Assembly: GCA_050180745.1 (NCBI GenBank)
Contig: JBFXDW010000058.1
Location: forward strand, 1-12,183
Reading direction: 5' to 3'
Source: JBFXDW01 sp050180745
GTDB taxonomy: Bacteria; Pseudomonadota; Alphaproteobacteria; UBA9219
DNA: 12,183 nt
Every line of letters starts with the position of its first letter. The stretch's first letter is position 1. Below are positions 1 to 6,736 of this stretch, in pieces. The position numbers were made by a program, and so were the translations under genes. Below the pieces are notes generated by a model. The model saw nothing but the letters and a program-made list of their open reading frames with translations, was not told the DNA's origin and made no database searches.

Positions 1-491
1 CCATAAAGCAATGTGAAAAGCGCTTTATCACGCAGCGCAATCCAGTTTTCTTCCTCTGCTTCAAATGCTGTTTCCAGAATCTCATCAGCATCGTTTTCCG
101 AGACAGGCCTTGGTAAACGGCGTCCTGTCTTAGGAGCGCGCAAAAGATCAATAGCGGGATTGTGAAGCCGTCCTGTCCGGTCAAGCCAACGGAAGAAATT
201 GCGTACTGCGGCTAGAGCTCGTGCACGAGATGAGGCCTGATGCGCTTCGCGTGCCATAAAGGCAAGCCATGCCCGAAAGTCCGTCAGGGATAAAAGGGAA
301 AGTGTATCAAGGCTTGGCTTATGGGCTTTGTAGGAAGCTATAAATTTCAAGAAAGCAGAAAGATCACTTTGATAGGAAGATACGGTGTGTTCTGCGGCGC
401 GGCGCTCTTCTGCGAGCCATGCGCGCCAGTGCGCTATGGCATTGATAACGTCTTCAGCTGCGGGGAGGAGGGAGGATTCAGGATTCAGCAT
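1..491 (-). CDS. xerC: Tyrosine recombinase XerC, N-terminal part (3' end off window)
   Basis: This is the N-terminal 163 codons of a XerC-type site-specific tyrosine recombinase. With XerD it resolves chromosome dimers at dif during division. The translation shows the SAM-like core-binding domain (about residues 12-100), including WRAWLAEERRAAEHTVSSYQ near the start and AVRNFFRWLDRTGRLHNPA later. It then enters the catalytic domain at ALRDKALFTLLYG. The first catalytic Arg (expected in TGLR) lies just beyond the edge. The start is ATG at 491-489. An in-frame TGA lies directly upstream (494-492), and no ATG, GTG or TTG follows before the conserved region, so this is the only usable start. It lies inside a 7-bp tandem repeat, which encodes the first residues (MLNPESS), and no Shine-Dalgarno is visible. 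Adjacency to DUF484 is a known arrangement. Identity is firm; the start is less so. Confidence 0.9.
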   Translation of the reverse strand, partial: MLNPESSLLPAAEDVINAIAHWRAWLAEERRAAEHTVSSYQSDLSAFLKFIASYKAHKPSLDTLSLLSLTDFRAWLAFMAREAHQASSRARALAAVRNFFRWLDRTGRLHNPAIDLLRAPKTGRRLPRPVSENDADEILETAFEAEEENWIALRDKALFTLLY

Positions 492-565
492 TCAGGATTC
501 AGGGGGGAGGGGTTAGGGATTGGGGAGCAGGGATCCCTGATCCCCGATCCCTGACCCCTGAATCC
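474..565. repeat. Heptanucleotide-repeat palindrome between DUF484 and xerC
   Basis: This tract of 7-bp units, read leftward, has the approximate form A-A/T/C-T/C-C/G-C-T/C-G, and it reverses orientation at an axis between 533 and 534. The left end is GGATTCA, GGATTCA, GCATTCA, GGATTCA (474-501). The right arm units start at 533, 540, 547, 554 and 561. Bases 508-533 pair with 534-559 with three mismatches in 26 positions, two of them T/G. In addition, GGATTCAGGGG (495-505) is a perfect inverted copy of CCCCTGAATCC (555-565). Bases 473-507 recur exactly at 6451-6485. The element fills the gap between the DUF484 stop (569) and the xerC start (491), which lies within it. Origin and function are unknown. 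Confidence 0.85.
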
Positions 566-568
566 TCT

Positions 569-1264
569 TTAAAGCAAAAACTTCCGCAAACAGCGCTCTA
601 GAACACCGCCGAGGCATTCTACTTGTTCCGTTGCCAAATCTGTTGCGTAATACATGGGGTTTGCATGTCCTAATGCCAGCAGTCCGGGAGGTAATCCCTC
701 GCGCAGAGTCAAACGGACTAGCGCTTGTGATTGTACGAGCGGGGCATGGGTCAGGAAAAGTTCCTTAGGGGCAGGATGAACTTCCTCAAGCAAACTGTTG
801 CTGCAGCCTAGCCAGCGGTTGACGAACCCCGGAGCAACAACATGAAGTCCATTATAATCGCCTTGCTCAAGCCAGCCGCCAGCTTCTAGGAAAAAGCCGA
901 TTCCTACATGTTCCAGAAGAGCCGCGAATTGATGGGTTACCAATGGTACAAGCCCTGCAAAATCTCGCGCATCCAACATTGCCGCGATGGCCGCATTCAT
1001 GCGGTTCTGGCGCTGAATATGCTCTTGCATGAGCTCCATCAAATCTTCGCTTTCCGCTTTGAGCGCAATAAAATCATCTTGGAGCTTAGCCAGGCGATAA
1101 CGCTGAAAGTCTTGTATGCCTTCGCCTTTTGGAGGATCAAGTGGCAACAGCGCATTCAAGAGATCCCCGTTTTCTTCGAGAAAATCAGGGTTCTCGAGCA
1201 AATAAGCGCGGACCTCGTCTGCACTTAGGCTTTGTGTTGCTGTGCTCGGTTGATCAAAGGACAC
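569..1264 (-). CDS. DUF484 family protein
   Basis: This is a DUF484 protein, a GAF-like family of unknown biochemical role commonly encoded next to xerC. The N-terminal signature SADEVRAYLLENPDFLEENGDLL is typical. A helical or coiled segment follows (LAKLQDDFIALKAESEDLMELMQ), and then a GAF-like C-terminal half. I place the start at GTG 1264-1262, which gives 231 residues beginning (M)SFDQPSTATQSLSADEV, as family members usually do. An AGAAAGG lies 12 nt upstream. The open frame also extends to a TTG at 1339, but that adds a lysine-rich leader that is merely the transaldolase 3' end read in another frame, overlapping it by 47 nt. With the GTG start, the gap to the transaldolase stop (1293) is 28 nt. 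The gene is probably cotranscribed with the transaldolase gene and xerC. Confidence 0.85.
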   Translation of the reverse strand: MSFDQPSTATQSLSADEVRAYLLENPDFLEENGDLLNALLPLDPPKGEGIQDFQRYRLAKLQDDFIALKAESEDLMELMQEHIQRQNRMNAAIAAMLDARDFAGLVPLVTHQFAALLEHVGIGFFLEAGGWLEQGDYNGLHVVAPGFVNRWLGCSNSLLEEVHPAPKELFLTHAPLVQSQALVRLTLREGLPPGLLALGHANPMYYATDLATEQVECLGGVLERCLRKFLL

Positions 1265-1292
1265 GGGGGGAACAAACCTTTCTTTCTTCTTC

Positions 1293-1958
1293 TTACGCTG
1301 TTGGAATAGTTTGGCCTGTTTTTTTCCAATCTTCAACAAATTGAGCTAGGCCCTTATCCGTTAAAGGATGTTTAAAAAGTTGCTTGATAACTGAGGGCGG
1401 GATTGTGGCTACATCCGCACCCATGATGGCTGCTTCAACAACATGCATGGGATTGCGCACCGAAGCAACCAGAACTTCTGTTTCAAAGTCAGGATACGAA
1501 TTATAGATCGAACAAATATCCGCAATCAAGTCCATGCCGGATTGGCCGATATCGTCCAAACGGCCTACAAATGGTGAAACGAACGTTGCGCCCGCTTTGG
1601 CGGCCAGAATGGCTTGGGCTGCTGAAAAGCAAAGCGTGACATTGACCATTGTCCCGTTGCTGGTCAGGTTTTTACAAACCCTAAGTCCCGCAGGGGTTAG
1701 CGGCACTTTAACGGCAATATTATCGGCTATTTTAGCCAATGTGTTGGCCTCGGCCATCATGGGTTCATACTCGGTTGAGGCGACTTCGGCGCTTACAGGG
1801 CCTTCTACGATAGAGGAAATCTCACGAATGAGCTCGATAAAATTGCTGTGGCCGGATTTGGCGACTAAAGAGGGGTTGGTCGTTACGCCATCCAAGAGGC
1901 CTGTTTCAGCTAGCTCTTTAATCTCGTTCAAATCGGCTGTATCAATAAAGAACTTCAT
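1293..1958 (-). CDS. fsa: Small transaldolase / fructose-6-phosphate aldolase (TalC/FSA family)
   Basis: This 221-residue class I aldolase of the FSA/TalC/MipB family is a TIM barrel acting in the cytosolic non-oxidative pentose phosphate pathway. Visible landmarks are FIDTADL at residues 4-10, GVTTNPSLVAK (24-34), the Schiff-base lysine K84 in NIAVKVPLTPAGL, and SPFVGRLDDIGQ (128-139). The length matches the family (about 215-220). Residues 58 (Glu in SAEVAS) and 130 (Phe in SPFVGR) match the transaldolase branch. The Gln and Tyr of E. coli fructose-6-phosphate aldolase are absent, so transaldolase activity is the better guess even though automated annotation often says FSA. The start is ATG 1958, with AAGGAGA eight bases upstream (1973-1967). 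A longer frame back to 2030 lacks family similarity and would overlap priA. The gene is divergent from priA with a 46-bp gap. Confidence 0.92.
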   Translation of the reverse strand: MKFFIDTADLNEIKELAETGLLDGVTTNPSLVAKSGHSNFIELIREISSIVEGPVSAEVASTEYEPMMAEANTLAKIADNIAVKVPLTPAGLRVCKNLTSNGTMVNVTLCFSAAQAILAAKAGATFVSPFVGRLDDIGQSGMDLIADICSIYNSYPDFETEVLVASVRNPMHVVEAAIMGADVATIPPSVIKQLFKHPLTDKGLAQFVEDWKKTGQTIPTA

Positions 1959-2004
1959 TCTATCATTCTCCTTGGTATGATTCGTAAAAAAAGATAATCC
2001 TTCT

Positions 2005-4005
2005 ATGATGCATAGCGCAGCTTCTAACAATTCTCAAATCTATAAAATTCTTCTGCCGCTTCCGGTGGGTGATGGTTATGATTATTTGCTGCCTGATGAG
2101 ATGGGGCCTTTAGAGGCGGGTACATTTGTAACCGTACCTTTTGGCAGCAAGGAAGCCGTTGGTATGGTGCGCGGTCTTAGTCATGACTGCATTCCGCTCA
2201 ATAAACTCAAAGAGATAAGCGGCACTCTTAATCTACCGCCTTTACCAGAAGATGTGCGCGCTTTTATTGATTGGGTGGCTGGATATACACTGACGCCTTC
2301 CGGCATGGTTTTGAAGATGGTGCTGGGGGGAAAGTGGCGGCCTCTTAAAGATAAGGATAGTCTGGACTATCCTTTGCCTGATCCAAATGCGTTCATTCAT
2401 AACCTCACGGAAGATCAGAAGAGTGCGGCTGAACATATTGTTTCACAAGTTAAAAAACAAAAATTTGCGGCAACGCTTCTTGATGGTGTGACAGGGTCAG
2501 GCAAAACGGAAGTTTATGCTGAAAGCTTGGCGCAGGCTTTTCGACAAGGTCAACAGGCGCTTTTGCTTTTGCCAGAAATATCTATGACGGCGGCGCTCTT
2601 TGATCGTTTGACCAAAAGGTTTGGTGTGGCACCGACATTATGGCATTCGGGATTAACGGAAAAACAGCGTCGCCTTAACTGGCATGCGATTGTGCAAGGT
2701 GGGGCGCAGTTTATCCTTGGAGCGCGTTCGGCTCTTTTTCTGCCTTACGCGGATTTGGGCGTGATCGTTGTCGATGAAGAGCATGAAGGCGCTTATAAGC
2801 AAGAGGAGGGGGTGGTTTATCATGGCCGTGATATGGCCGTGGTAAGAGCGCACATCAGCGATATCCCTGTTGTTCTGGCTTCGGCTACGCCTTCGCTTGA
2901 GACTCTGAATAACGTTGCGCAAAAGAAATATACGCGACTTGTTTTGGAAAGCCGTTTTGGACAGGCCGTTATGCCAGAAATCAATCTGATTGATTTACGG
3001 GCGGAAACGCTACCTGCGCAGAACTTTATCAGCGACCCTCTTTTAGAGGCCTTGCAAGAGGTGCGCGAAAAGGGCCAGCAAGCGATGCTGTTTTTGAACA
3101 GGCGCGGCTATGCGCCGCTGACTCTTTGTCGGGGCTGTGGCCATCGCTTACAGTGTCCATCCTGTACGAGCTGGCTGATTGAGCACAAACGGACGGGCCG
3201 TTTGCATTGTCATCATTGTGGCTATAGTTGCGTTTTGCCTAAGACATGCCCTGTTTGTGAGGCTGAAGACAAGTTTGCCGCTTGTGGGCCGGGGATCGAG
3301 CGCATTGCCGAAGAGGTCAAAGTGCGTCTGCCCGACATGCGGTTTGCCATCATGGCCAGCGATACAGTAGAGGATGCAAAAGACGCGCAAGAGCTCGTCA
3401 ATCAAATGCATGATCAAGAGTTAGACCTTCTGGTTGGTACGCAAATCATGGCCAAGGGCTATCACTTCCCGCGTTTGACGCTTGTGGGAGTTATTGATGC
3501 CGATCTTGGGTTAGCCGGAGGTGATCCTCGTGCGGCAGAGCGCACGTTTCAGCTTTTACAGCAAGTGGCAGGCCGCGCAGGGCGTGCGGAAGAGCGGGGC
3601 CGTGTCTTTCTTCAAACGACTGCGCCGGATCATCCTGTTATGAAGGCTCTTTTAAAAGGAGACCGTGACAGCTTTATGAAAGCAGAAATGCAAGAGCGTC
3701 AAGCGTATCATCTCCCGCCTTTTGGCAGGCTTGCCGCGCTGACTATTTCTGGCGCTAACAAGGAGCAGGTTATCACTATAGCGCAGCAGATTGTTGCGGT
3801 GGCCCCCCAAAATAAGCGCTTGCGCATTTTAGGTCCTGCGCCTGCGCCATTTGCGGTTTTGCGCGGGAAAACACGCTATCGTATTATGGTTCAATCTGGC
3901 CGTGGTGAGCCTTTATCGGCGGTGGTGAAAGACTGGCTTGCTTTGCTCAAGCTTCCACGCAGCATTAAGGTGCAGGTGGATATTGATCCGTATTCTTTTC
4001 TGTGA
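2005..4005 (+). CDS. priA: Primosomal replication restart helicase PriA
   Basis: This 666-residue protein is PriA, the superfamily 2 3'-5' helicase that reloads the replisome at stalled forks. Visible elements are the N-terminal 3'-DNA-binding domain (about 11-107), Walker A GVTGSGKT (161-168), the DEEH box (257-260), SAT (293-295), and VGTQIMAKGYHFP and QQVAGRAGR (519-527). Eight zinc-binding cysteines (375, 378, 384, 387, 402, 405, 415, 418) have exactly the spacing of the E. coli enzyme. Between the 3'BD and the helicase core there are only about 25 residues, where E. coli PriA has a winged-helix domain of about 70, so that module is absent. I recall Rickettsia PriA being similarly short. 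The start is ATG 2005 (ATGATG), with no strong Shine-Dalgarno. hypE follows after 12 nt. Confidence 0.97.
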   Translation: MMHSAASNNSQIYKILLPLPVGDGYDYLLPDEMGPLEAGTFVTVPFGSKEAVGMVRGLSHDCIPLNKLKEISGTLNLPPLPEDVRAFIDWVAGYTLTPSGMVLKMVLGGKWRPLKDKDSLDYPLPDPNAFIHNLTEDQKSAAEHIVSQVKKQKFAATLLDGVTGSGKTEVYAESLAQAFRQGQQALLLLPEISMTAALFDRLTKRFGVAPTLWHSGLTEKQRRLNWHAIVQGGAQFILGARSALFLPYADLGVIVVDEEHEGAYKQEEGVVYHGRDMAVVRAHISDIPVVLASATPSLETLNNVAQKKYTRLVLESRFGQAVMPEINLIDLRAETLPAQNFISDPLLEALQEVREKGQQAMLFLNRRGYAPLTLCRGCGHRLQCPSCTSWLIEHKRTGRLHCHHCGYSCVLPKTCPVCEAEDKFAACGPGIERIAEEVKVRLPDMRFAIMASDTVEDAKDAQELVNQMHDQELDLLVGTQIMAKGYHFPRLTLVGVIDADLGLAGGDPRAAERTFQLLQQVAGRAGRAEERGRVFLQTTAPDHPVMKALLKGDRDSFMKAEMQERQAYHLPPFGRLAALTISGANKEQVITIAQQIVAVAPQNKRLRILGPAPAPFAVLRGKTRYRIMVQSGRGEPLSAVVKDWLALLKLPRSIKVQVDIDPYSFL

Positions 4006-4017
4006 GACTGTCTGCCC

Positions 4018-5061
4018 ATGACAAAAAAACTAGATATTAAAAATGGCGTTGTCGATATGACGCATGGCAGTGGCGGGCGCGCTATGGCGCAATTGATTGA
4101 TCAAATGTTCACTGCTGCTTTCCAGAATGATCTCTTGAGCGAGGGCAATGATCAGGCGCGGCTTGATGTGCCTATGATCAAGGGGAGGCCTGCTCGTCTT
4201 TCTTACAGTACGGATACGTTCGTCGTTTCGCCGCTGTTTTTTCCGGGTGGCGATATTGGCTCGCTGGCTGTGCATGGAACGGTCAATGATGTGGCTTTGT
4301 CTGGTGCGAAGCCTCTATGGCTTTCGGCGGGCTTTATTTTGGAAGAGGGTTTTCCTCTTTTTGATTTGGATCGCATCGTTAAGTCTATGGCGGTGGCTGC
4401 GCGTGCATGCGGCGTTTCTATCGTAACAGGCGATACGAAAGTCGTTGAAAAAGGCAAGGCTGACGGAGTTTTTATCAATACCTCCGGCATTGGTGCGCTT
4501 GATCCGGCGCTTGATTTGTCGGTTTGTCATATTCAAGCGGGCGATGCTATTTTGCTGTCTGGCCCTTTGGGGGATCATGGCGTGGCAGTGATGGGATGTC
4601 GCGAAAACTTACAATTCGAAGAGGCGGTCCTTTCTGATTCCGCGCCGTTAAACGGGCTTGTTGAGGCTATGGTGGCAAGCGGCTGCGAGATTCATGCGAT
4701 GCGTGATCCGACGCGGGGCGGGCTTGCCACAGCGCTTAATGAAATGGCGGCAGCGACATCTTTGGGCATGAGGATTTATGAAAAGGATATCCCCGTACGT
4801 CCGGCGGTGCGGGGCGTTTGTGAGCTTTTAGGGCTTGATCCGCTTTATGTTGCCAATGAAGGTCGCTTGATTGCGTTTTGTCCGGCGCCTCAGGCTGAGA
4901 CTCTTCTTCGAGCGATGCGGGGTGTTGAGGTTGGTAAAGACTCTGTTTTGATAGGCCATGTTGTTGAGGATAAGAACCATTTTGTGGAAATGGAGACGGC
5001 TTTTGGTTCATCCCGCATGGTAGATTGGTTGGTGGGCGAGCAATTACCAAGAATTTGTTGA
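4018..5061 (+). CDS. hypE: NiFe-hydrogenase maturation protein HypE
   Basis: HypE takes a carbamoyl group from HypF onto its C-terminal cysteine and dehydrates it with ATP to a thiocyanate. That is the source of the cyanide ligands of the NiFe-hydrogenase iron, handed on to HypC/HypD. The 347-residue product has the AIRS/PurM-type fold signatures: HGSGGR (16-21), YSTDTFVVSP (63-72), GTVNDVALSGAKP (87-99), VTGDTKVVEKG (136-146) and MRDPTRGGLATALNE (228-242). It ends in the diagnostic PRIC with Cys347 as the last residue, which separates it from SelD, ThiL and PurM. It lies 12 nt after priA, probably on the same transcript, with a weak ribosome-binding site. No hypA, B, C, D or F or hydrogenase gene is in the window, so the rest of the pathway must be elsewhere if it exists. 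Confidence 0.95.
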   Translation: MTKKLDIKNGVVDMTHGSGGRAMAQLIDQMFTAAFQNDLLSEGNDQARLDVPMIKGRPARLSYSTDTFVVSPLFFPGGDIGSLAVHGTVNDVALSGAKPLWLSAGFILEEGFPLFDLDRIVKSMAVAARACGVSIVTGDTKVVEKGKADGVFINTSGIGALDPALDLSVCHIQAGDAILLSGPLGDHGVAVMGCRENLQFEEAVLSDSAPLNGLVEAMVASGCEIHAMRDPTRGGLATALNEMAAATSLGMRIYEKDIPVRPAVRGVCELLGLDPLYVANEGRLIAFCPAPQAETLLRAMRGVEVGKDSVLIGHVVEDKNHFVEMETAFGSSRMVDWLVGEQLPRIC

Positions 5062-5069
5062 TTAACACC

Positions 5070-5094
5070 TTTATAACCATAGGAATGGTATAAA
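5070..5094. promoter_or_regulatory. Dyad overlapping a TATAAA box upstream of the pentapeptide gene
   Basis: TTTATA-A-CCAT and ATGGTATAAA flank an AGGA loop. They form an inverted repeat of ten base pairs with one bulged A (5076). The right half contains TATAAA (5089-5094), a possible -10 element 26 nt upstream of the ATG at 5121. I see no well-placed -35 hexamer. No T-run follows, so a terminator for hypE is less likely than an operator or promoter-proximal dyad. Confidence 0.4.
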
Positions 5095-5120
5095 ATTTCT
5101 CTATGAAATAGGGGACGTAT

Positions 5121-6446
5121 ATGGCCATTATTCTGCAAGATGAACTTGATCGCTCGTTAAGTTTGCACGTTAAATTTCTGCGCAATGAAACTAAGTCTCA
5201 TCGGCTTGATCTGAGCATGCAAAAAGCGCGTGAACTTGATTTCTCCGGCAAAAATGTAAGCGAAGGCGATTTCGTAGGCGCTATTCTGGATGGCAGTAAT
5301 TTCCGAGATGCCAAGGCGCGTAAGGCCAATTTCTTTGGTGCGAATATGGCGCGGTGCGATTTCTCTGGCGCAGATGTGTCTCAGGCAGATCTGCGAGGGG
5401 CCTATATGCGGGGAGCTAATTTTACGAGCGCGACTTTGGATGAATCTAATTTCGGGGATGGCTCGTTGTTGCAGCGTGGGCTCGATGGCGACATTGCGCC
5501 GATCCATGATTTTAAAAAGCAGGGTAGTCGTATGGAAGGGACCGTCTTTCACCATGCGTCTGCTGAGCGTACGCGGTTTTCAAGTGCGGTTACGCTATCG
5601 ACGGATTTGAGCTTTGCTAATTTTCGTGGGGCTAAACTGTCGGGTGTGAATTTCTCTGGGAGTAATTTGCGTGGCGTTTCTTTTGCGCAAGCTGATCTTT
5701 CTGGCTGCAATTTTAACGACACGAATATGAATTCCGTTATTCTGAGCGGCGCAATTCTGAAAAACTCAACATTTGAAAATGCAGATATGACGGCCTCTGT
5801 TATTGATGCCAGACAATATGGAACGGTTACTTTTGCAAATGCCAAGCTGCCTCGTGCGATTGAGAATCTGGATGCGCAGATTCAAGAAATTCTGACATCG
5901 CATAAATTATGGATTGATACGTTGGGACAAGAGGGCGATCAGGCCAATCTATCGGGCGTTGATCTTGCTATGGCAGTATTAAATGGTGTTCAGTTGCAGG
6001 CCGCCAATTTGAGTGCGGCGTTGTTGCGTGGTACCTCCTTTAGTTCAGGCGTTTTGTCTATGGCCGATCTGTCCGAATGCAATGCTTCTGGGGGCTTTTT
6101 CCTGAAAGCGGAGTGCAAGGGAATTAATTTCTCGAACTCTAATCTGGAAGAAATAGATTTACGGGAAGCTGATTGCTCGCCCATGTCGATTATGACAGGC
6201 TTTTCTGGTTCGCGTCCGGTGAAATGGCCGACTAATTTTTCTCAGTCAAATATGCGGTACAGCAAGTTGAATGATGCTGATTTGTCCTATGCTAATTTTG
6301 AAAACACGATTCTATGCCATGCCGATTTTCGTGGAGCGAACCTAGAGCATGCTTGCCTTAATGATGCTGATCTTACTGGGGCTGATCTACGCGATGTTGA
6401 TTTGTCTAGGACGGACATGCGCGGCGTGATTGGGTATAAGGCGTAG
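5121..6446 (+). CDS. Pentapeptide-repeat protein
   Basis: This 441-residue protein consists mostly of pentapeptide repeats of the A(D/N)LSG or A(N/D)FxG type, which fold as right-handed quadrilateral beta-helices. Repeat tracts lie at about residues 36-115, 163-245, 274-350 and 371-436. A non-repeat segment of about 30 residues (IQEILTSHKLWIDTLGQEGD, 254-273) interrupts them. I recall H-x-x-W-x-x-x-x-G-x-x-G linkers of this kind recurring between repeat blocks in other bacterial pentapeptide proteins. There is no signal peptide and no membrane segment, so a cytosolic location is likely. The start is ATG 5121 with AGGGGA five bases upstream (5110-5115). The gene follows hypE after 59 bp and its stop is five bases from a repeat element. 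The function is not recognisable; a gyrase-protecting (Qnr/MfpA-like) role cannot be inferred from the repeats alone. Confidence 0.9.
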   Translation: MAIILQDELDRSLSLHVKFLRNETKSHRLDLSMQKARELDFSGKNVSEGDFVGAILDGSNFRDAKARKANFFGANMARCDFSGADVSQADLRGAYMRGANFTSATLDESNFGDGSLLQRGLDGDIAPIHDFKKQGSRMEGTVFHHASAERTRFSSAVTLSTDLSFANFRGAKLSGVNFSGSNLRGVSFAQADLSGCNFNDTNMNSVILSGAILKNSTFENADMTASVIDARQYGTVTFANAKLPRAIENLDAQIQEILTSHKLWIDTLGQEGDQANLSGVDLAMAVLNGVQLQAANLSAALLRGTSFSSGVLSMADLSECNASGGFFLKAECKGINFSNSNLEEIDLREADCSPMSIMTGFSGSRPVKWPTNFSQSNMRYSKLNDADLSYANFENTILCHADFRGANLEHACLNDADLTGADLRDVDLSRTDMRGVIGYKA

Positions 6447-6451
6447 AGTCA

Positions 6452-6736
6452 GGATTCAGGATTCAGCATTCAGGATTCAGGGGGGCTTGCTGTTTCTTTC
6501 TCTTCTAGCCCTTAGAAATTTTCCGTCATGCCAGTACCCGCCTTCACGAGCACAGGCTAAGACTGGCATCCCATTTGTTTTTTCCAAAATTGGCAAGAAA
6601 AGCAGGAGCTACAAGTTTCGTAAATAAAAGAAATGGGATCCCTGCCTTCGCAGGGATGACGAGGGAAGAGAAGACGAAATGGGGAGAGAAAAAAGCAGTA
6701 AGCCCCCCTAAATGCCAAATGCTAAATCCTAAATGC
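6452..6736. repeat. Nested inverted-repeat element of about 285 bp
   Basis: The convergent gap between the pentapeptide and dehydratase genes is filled by an element with nested inverted arms. The outer arms, 6452-6505 and 6683-6736, begin with four 7-bp units (GSATTCA type on the left, YAAATSC on the right) followed by G6 or C6 and a CT/AG-rich stretch. They match at 27 of 34 positions in the heptad/G6 part and 16 of 20 in the next part. The inner arms start with CGTCAT (6524) and end with ATGACG (6661), and ATCCCATTT (6568-6576) mirrors AAATGGGAT (6631-6639). The centre (6577-6630) shows no clear gene. The first 34 bases are identical to part of the element at 474-565. The architecture is MITE-like, but no flanking target duplication is evident. 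Confidence 0.8.
6524..6661. repeat. Paired GTCATCCC...GGGATGAC-type intergenic hairpins
   Basis: Two hairpins face each other. The left stem is ATGCCAGT (6528-6535) with ACTGGCAT (6562-6569) and a 26-nt loop. The right stem is ATCCCTGC (6638-6645) with GCAGGGAT (6650-6657) and a CTTC loop. The right copy belongs to a widespread class of proteobacterial intergenic palindromes whose spurious translations contain PAFAGMT. Aligned as inverted copies, the two stems differ at three paired positions, and all three pairs are kept complementary. Confidence 0.75.

Noticed and set aside
321..554. 77-codon + strand frame across the xerC 5' end and the heptad tract
   Set aside because: It is antisense to a firm XerC match, and its second half is low-complexity repeat with no recognisable protein.
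474..565. CRISPR-like array in the heptad tract
   Set aside because: Units are only 7 bp with no spacers, and the tract inverts in the middle, so it is a tandem/palindromic repeat and not a CRISPR.
1265..1339. Longer DUF484 frame from TTG 1339
   Set aside because: The added residues are the transaldolase 3' end read in another frame. They are unlike the family N-terminus and begin at a rare TTG without a ribosome-binding site.
1959..2030. Longer transaldolase frame from 2030
   Set aside because: The conserved N-terminus starts at MKFFIDTADL (1958) behind an ideal AAGGAGA; the extension would overlap priA.
5058..5094. TTGATT (5058-5063) as -35 for TATAAA at 5089
   Set aside because: The spacing of 25 nt is incompatible with a standard promoter.
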